9,061 nt of DNA from Verrucomicrobiota bacterium (lineage in GTDB: Bacteria > Verrucomicrobiota > Verrucomicrobiia > Methylacidiphilales > Verrucolacustridaceae), in the NCBI GenBank assembly GCA_010028775.1, contig RHAF01000052.1, forward strand, positions 1-9,061. The letters are read 5' to 3'. The position numbers and the translations under genes were made by a program. This document shows, piece by piece, positions 5,673-9,061 of the stretch. The notes beneath the pieces were generated by a model. That model was not told the DNA's origin. It saw only the letters and a program-made list of their open reading frames with translations, and did not search any database. Each line of letters begins with the position of its first letter. Position 1 is the first letter of the stretch.

Positions 5673-6959
5673 ATGAAAACCAAGATCCAATCGGTCACCG
5701 CTCGTGAGGTGATCGATTCGCGCGGGAACCCCACGCTTGAAGCCGATGTGATCCTGGAGGGCGGGGCTTTTGGTTCCGCCATGGTCCCCAGTGGGGCCAG
5801 TACGGGAATCCACGAGGCGCTCGAACTGCGTGATGGGGATGCCAGACGGTACGGGGGAAAAGGGGTTCTCAAGGCGGTGTCCAACGTGAAGGAAAAGATC
5901 GCCCCGCTGCTCAAAGGTAAGGATGCCGCCGACACCAAGGGAATCGACCGCGCCATGCTGGAACTGGACGGAACCCCAAACAAAAAGTCGCTCGGGGCGA
6001 ACGCCGTGCTGGGGGTTTCCCTGGCCGCCGCCCGGGCCGCCGCCGCCGCCCATGGGCAACCCCTCTACCGCTGGCTGGGAGGCGACAAGGCCCACGTCTT
6101 ACCGGTGCCCATGGCCAACATCATCAACGGGGGTGCCCATTCGGATGCCCCGATCGATTTCCAGGAATTCATGATTGTCCCGCGAGGCCTTCCCACCTTC
6201 CGCGAGGCGTTGCGTTGCGGAGCGGAGATTTTTGCCGCGCTGAAAAAAATCCTGCATGACCGGAAGCTTGGCACGGCAGTTGGGGACGAGGGCGGATTTG
6301 CCCCGAGACTGGAATCCACCGAGGCGGCCCTGGGGGTGATCGCCGAGGCGGTCGAAAAAGCCGGTTACTCGCTGGGAAAGCAGGTGTTCTTTGCCCTGGA
6401 CGTGGCGAGCAGTGAATTTTTTGACAGCCAGACCCAAGAGTACGTCTTTAAAAAATCGGACCGTCGGAAGCTGAAAGCAGCGGAACTGGTGGAATTTTAT
6501 GCGGATCTGCAAAAGAAATATCCGATCATCTCCATCGAGGACGGAACGGCGGAGGAGGACTGGAGCGGATGGAAAATCCTGACCGAGAAACTCGGCGGCA
6601 AAACCCAGCTGGTCGGTGACGATCTCTTTGTGACCAATGTGGAGTTCCTCAAGAAGGGGATCCGTGAAAAGGTGGCCAACTCCATCCTGGTGAAGGTCAA
6701 CCAAATCGGCAGCTTGAGCGAGACCCTGGATGCGATTGAACTGGCCCGTTCGGCCAAGTATACCGCGGTCATCAGCCATCGTAGCGGGGAGACCGAGGAC
6801 TCGACTATCGCCGATTTGGCGGTGGCCACGAATGCAGGCCAGATCAAAACGGGGTCATTCTCCCGATCCGACCGGTTGGCGAAGTATAACCGGCTACTGC
6901 GGATCGAGGAAGAGCTTGGATCGAAGGCGGTTTATGGCGGGCAACTCGAGACTGTTTGA
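5673..6959 (+). CDS. eno: Enolase (phosphopyruvate hydratase)
   Basis: The 428-residue protein has the normal enolase length and a complete active site. Enolase interconverts 2-phosphoglycerate and phosphoenolpyruvate in glycolysis and gluconeogenesis. Visible residues are the flexible loop SGASTG (Ser43), His156 in GGAHSD, Glu165 in FQEF, the proton-shuttle Glu206 in GDEGGF, magnesium ligands Asp243, Glu289 and Asp316, base Lys341 in KVNQIG, the signature SHRSGETEDSTIADLAVA (368-385) and Lys392. HSDAPIDFQEF replaces the proteobacterial HADNNVDIQEF form; it should not affect catalysis. The ATG follows greA by 20 bases with only a weak GGA ahead of it, so expression probably depends on the greA transcript. 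Its 3' end overlaps the FtsB-like gene by 26 bases. Confidence 0.98.
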   Translation: MKTKIQSVTAREVIDSRGNPTLEADVILEGGAFGSAMVPSGASTGIHEALELRDGDARRYGGKGVLKAVSNVKEKIAPLLKGKDAADTKGIDRAMLELDGTPNKKSLGANAVLGVSLAAARAAAAAHGQPLYRWLGGDKAHVLPVPMANIINGGAHSDAPIDFQEFMIVPRGLPTFREALRCGAEIFAALKKILHDRKLGTAVGDEGGFAPRLESTEAALGVIAEAVEKAGYSLGKQVFFALDVASSEFFDSQTQEYVFKKSDRRKLKAAELVEFYADLQKKYPIISIEDGTAEEDWSGWKILTEKLGGKTQLVGDDLFVTNVEFLKKGIREKVANSILVKVNQIGSLSETLDAIELARSAKYTAVISHRSGETEDSTIADLAVATNAGQIKTGSFSRSDRLAKYNRLLRIEEELGSKAVYGGQLETV

Positions 6960-7347
6960 TCCCCGTGGTCTGGGTCAACCTTCCGCCAAGGGGCACTTCT
7001 GGCGGATCCTGCAGCCATGGGTCTACGCGCTGGTCGGACTGCTCGCTGTCTCCGTGGTACTGGCGCTTTTTTATCCCACATGGAAAAAGGGACAACGCAT
7101 GAAAGCGCAGACGGAGAGCGTGCAGACGGACATTAATCTGAAGAAGCAGGAGCTGTCTGACCTTCAGGAGGAGACTGGGCGACTGAAGGACGATCCCTTC
7201 ACGGTGGAGAGGATGTCTCGTGACACGCTCAACGTGGCCCGACCCGGCGAGGTCATCTTCAAGTTTCAACCCTATCGCACCAATGCTCTATTCCCGCAGG
7301 AGGGGAAGCTACCCACCGTCCCTCTGGAGGCGAAAAAGAAGCCATGA
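6934..7347 (+). CDS. ftsB: Septum formation initiator, FtsB/DivIC family
   Basis: This 137-residue protein has a short cytoplasmic N-terminus, one membrane span (about 28-48, PWVYALVGLLAVSVVLALFY), and a periplasmic coiled coil (about 52-87, with QTDINLKKQELSDLQEETGRL). The family signature follows: DDPFTVERMSRDTLNVARPGE at 86-106, with GEVIFKF. FtsB/DivIC binds FtsL and FtsQ/DivIB and helps activate septal wall synthesis. ATG 6934 is chosen because AAGG at 6924-6927 sits six bases upstream and the protein is then of family size; it starts 26 bases inside eno, in another frame. Its stop overlaps the mdh ATG as ATGA. The eno-ftsB order is known from several phyla and supports the call. FtsB and DivIC cannot be told apart here, so the symbol is provisional. 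Confidence 0.85.
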   Translation: MAGNSRLFDPRGLGQPSAKGHFWRILQPWVYALVGLLAVSVVLALFYPTWKKGQRMKAQTESVQTDINLKKQELSDLQEETGRLKDDPFTVERMSRDTLNVARPGEVIFKFQPYRTNALFPQEGKLPTVPLEAKKKP

Positions 7348-8342
7348 GCACGGCCCTGCGTGTGGCGGTTACCGGGGCAGCCGGTCAGATTGGTTACAGT
7401 CTGGTGTTCCGGATTGCCACGGGTGGCCTTTTTGGCCCGGAGCAGAAAGTTCGCCTTCAACTGTTGGAGGTTCCGCAGGCGGAGAATACATTGCAAGGGG
7501 TGGTGATGGAGCTGAGGGACGGGGCCTGTCCTTTGCTGGAGGACATTGTGGCCACCAGCGATCCCAAACGCGCCTTTGAAGGTGCGGATTGGACCCTATG
7601 TGTGGGAAGCATCCCGAGAAAACCGGGAATGGAGCGTTCCGACCTTCTCGGGTTGAACGGGAAGATCTTCGTGCAACAGGGCCAGGCGTTGGCTGAAGTG
7701 GCTTCAAAGGACGCACGGGTTTTGGTGGTGGGAAATCCCTGTAACACAAATGCATGGATCGCCATGCAGTCGGGCAAAGCGCTGGCGCCGGATCGTTGGT
7801 TTGCCATGACGCGTCTGGACGAAAACCGGGCCAAGGCCCGCTTGGCCGAAAAAGCAGGGGTGGCCGTCGACCAGGTCGACCGTTTGGCGATCTGGGGAAA
7901 CCATTCCCCGACGATGTATCCCGATTTCACCCATGCCCGCATCGGGGGCAAACCGGTGCCGGAGGTGATTCAGGACCGCTCGTGGCTGGAGGGGGCTTTC
8001 ATCCAGTCGGTTCAGCAAAGGGGGGCGGAGGTTCTCAAGGCCCGTGGATTGTCCAGCGCGGCCAGTGCGGCCAACGCCGCCATCGACACAGTGCGCACCC
8101 TGCATCACGGAACGGCATCCGGGGATTGGACCAGCGTGGCGGTATGCTCCGACGGAAGCTACGGGGTGCCCAAAGGCCTGATGTGCTCCTTCCCGATCAA
8201 GGCCTTGGGTAGGGGGAGGTGGGAGATTATACAGGGGTTGAAATTGGATGTCTTCGGGCAAAAAAAGCTCGATTTGACGGTGGCGGAGTTGGAAGAAGAG
8301 AAAACGACCGCGGCGCAGGCGGTTGGCTTGAAAAACTCCTGA
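7344..8342 (+). CDS. mdh: Malate dehydrogenase, NAD-dependent (cytosolic/Thermus type)
   Basis: This 332-residue enzyme interconverts malate and oxaloacetate with NAD in the TCA cycle. The Rossmann motif GAAGQIG lies at 11-17. Glu42, in LLEVPQA at the end of the second strand, matches the acidic residue that selects NAD over NADP. The substrate loop PRKPGMERSDLL (91-102) holds Arg92 and Arg98. TRLDENRAKARLA (157-169) supplies catalytic Asp159 and Arg162, and His187 in IWGNHSPTMYPD is the proton acceptor. The pattern belongs to the cytosolic or type 2 MDH group, not the lactate-like or E. coli group. The start is fixed by the ATGA overlap with ftsB; a TGGAGG at 7325-7330 lies 13 bases upstream, rather far for a ribosome-binding site, so coupling to ftsB translation probably helps. 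It closes the greA-eno-ftsB-mdh run. Confidence 0.96.
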   Translation: MSTALRVAVTGAAGQIGYSLVFRIATGGLFGPEQKVRLQLLEVPQAENTLQGVVMELRDGACPLLEDIVATSDPKRAFEGADWTLCVGSIPRKPGMERSDLLGLNGKIFVQQGQALAEVASKDARVLVVGNPCNTNAWIAMQSGKALAPDRWFAMTRLDENRAKARLAEKAGVAVDQVDRLAIWGNHSPTMYPDFTHARIGGKPVPEVIQDRSWLEGAFIQSVQQRGAEVLKARGLSSAASAANAAIDTVRTLHHGTASGDWTSVAVCSDGSYGVPKGLMCSFPIKALGRGRWEIIQGLKLDVFGQKKLDLTVAELEEEKTTAAQAVGLKNS

Positions 8343-8390
8343 CACGACGGCTGTGAGTGGGCCGGAAAGGGCGGCCGACCCCGTGTCTTT
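8341..8390 (+). terminator. Putative terminator-like inverted repeat after mdh
   Basis: GACACG (8341-8346, starting in the mdh stop codon) pairs perfectly with CGTGTC (8382-8387), which is followed by TTT. Inside it GGCCG (8360-8364) pairs with CGGCC (8372-8376) around a 7-base loop. The nested stems and position suggest transcription of the eno-mdh operon ends here. The T-run is short, so termination may be weak or Rho-assisted. Confidence 0.45.
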
Positions 8391-8415
8391 CCCGATCGCA
8401 CAAACATGATAAGAT
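8388..8415 (+). promoter_or_regulatory. Possible promoter for mfd with extended -10
   Basis: TGATAAGAT at 8407-8415 reads as an extended -10 element (TG, one base, then TAAGAT). A weak -35 could be TTTCCC at 8388-8393, 16 bases upstream of TAAGAT. The predicted start near 8422 would leave about five untranslated bases before the TTG at 8427. Confidence 0.3.
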
Positions 8416-8426
8416 CCTGATGGTTT

Positions 8427-9061
8427 TTGGGTAAGTCGTTTCAAAGAAGGGAGCTGAAGGATCTCCTCGGCACGCTGGGCGGTAGCCGCTGGGTAGCCGG
8501 GTGGGATGCGGAGGGGGTGTGCCCAGGGGCGGGTCTTAGTCCATCGGCCACGGCGTTTTTGGTAACCCATCTGGTTCGGGAATCCAAAAAGGATGGTTGG
8601 CTGGTGGTGGCCCGTGGCCCCAAGGAGCAGGAGGAGTTGGCGGCGGAGATGGAGGCGTGGGGGGCGGAGCCGCTGGTGATTCCCGAAGCCTATCGGGGAG
8701 ATGAAAAGGTGAAACCTGATCCTGACCTGCAGGCCGAATGGATCGGTTCCCTAGCGCGTTGTCTGGAGAAGCCACGGCCCAGGCTGGTGGTGGTGACCGA
8801 ACAGGTTCTGAGGGAGAGGCAACCCGACCCCGCCGATGTCCTCCGAGGCCTGCGGAGCATCCGTCTCGGGGATTCGGTGGACCCGCTACGGTGGGTGGAG
8901 GAGTTGGTGGCAGCCGGGTACCATGGGGTATCCACCGTGGGGGAACGTGGCGAGGTGGCGCGTCGAGGAGGAATTGTGGATGTTTTTTCCCTGCATGCAA
9001 ATGTACCCGTGCGGATGGAGTGGGGCGGGGACCGCATTGAATCGATCCGGAACTTTGACCT
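8427..9061 (+). CDS. mfd: Transcription-repair coupling factor Mfd, N-terminal part (3' partial)
   Basis: The frame is open from after a TGA at 8418-8420 to the right edge and encodes the first 211 residues. The end, ELVAAGYHGVSTVGERGEVA then RRGGIVDVFS and PVRMEWGGDRIESIRNFD, is the UvrB-homology segment shared by Mfd and UvrB (RGGI-x-D, Pro-x-R, E-S-I-R-x-F-D). No Walker A motif appears in the preceding 180 residues, where UvrB would have one; GLSPSATAFLV (about 36-46) sits at the degenerate site typical of Mfd, so Mfd is preferred. Mfd displaces stalled RNA polymerase and recruits UvrA. The motor and polymerase-binding domains lie beyond the window. The start is uncertain: TTG 8427 is the only standard start codon giving the usual N-terminal length, and no ATG occurs in frame before 8649. 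GTG 8517 would remove 30 residues. Confidence 0.85.
   Translation, partial: MGKSFQRRELKDLLGTLGGSRWVAGWDAEGVCPGAGLSPSATAFLVTHLVRESKKDGWLVVARGPKEQEELAAEMEAWGAEPLVIPEAYRGDEKVKPDPDLQAEWIGSLARCLEKPRPRLVVVTEQVLRERQPDPADVLRGLRSIRLGDSVDPLRWVEELVAAGYHGVSTVGERGEVARRGGIVDVFSLHANVPVRMEWGGDRIESIRNFD

Noticed and set aside
8406..8420. Four-codon ORF (ATG ATA AGA TCC TGA) just before mfd.
   Set aside because: Too short to judge, has no ribosome-binding site and overlaps the candidate -10 element; most likely chance.
1..9061. Mobile elements, CRISPR arrays, tRNA or rRNA genes, riboswitches, or a defence or biosynthetic cluster.
   Set aside because: No transposase, long terminal repeats, spaced direct repeats, cloverleaf or hallmark genes were seen; almost all sequence is accounted for by housekeeping genes on one strand.

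Overview
The window is a densely packed run of housekeeping genes, all on the + strand, from a GC-rich bacterium. The best guess at the host is a member of the PVC superphylum, probably a Verrucomicrobiota species. The main reason is the 613-residue GreA, which carries a long helical N-terminal extension of the kind I recall from Chlamydiae and their relatives, where ordinary GreA is about 158 residues. The non-discriminating type of aspartyl-tRNA synthetase and the CGWS monothiol glutaredoxin fit this but do not prove it. The taxonomic call is inference.

Layout. Positions 1-224 hold the end of hisS. It runs by a one-base overlap into aspS (224-2008), making a tRNA synthetase pair. A small glutaredoxin-like gene (2055-2417) follows, then a SirB1/transglutaminase-like gene (2425-3276) only 7 bases further on. 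A hairpin with a T-tract lies at 3276-3315, then a small gene for an exported OB-fold protein (3319-3744), then the long greA (3811-5652). Enolase (5673-6959), an FtsB/DivIC-type cell-division gene (6934-7347) and malate dehydrogenase (7344-8342) overlap one another and look like one translation-coupled operon with greA upstream. A terminator-like inverted repeat follows mdh. The last 635 bases hold the start of mfd, the transcription-repair coupling factor, which runs off the right edge.

Function. The genes cover aminoacylation (HisRS, AspRS), redox chemistry (glutaredoxin-like), rescue of stalled RNA polymerase (GreA, Mfd), central carbon metabolism (enolase, malate dehydrogenase) and septum formation (FtsB-like). 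No tRNA, rRNA, CRISPR array, insertion sequence, prophage or defence gene is visible, and no intergenic gap exceeds about 85 bases. I do not see a new multi-gene system.

The points that deserve a second look are the composite GreA, the non-discriminating AspRS signature, the unusual cysteine layout of the glutaredoxin, and a set of genes whose candidate promoters lie so close to the start codon that their mRNAs would be leaderless or nearly so.
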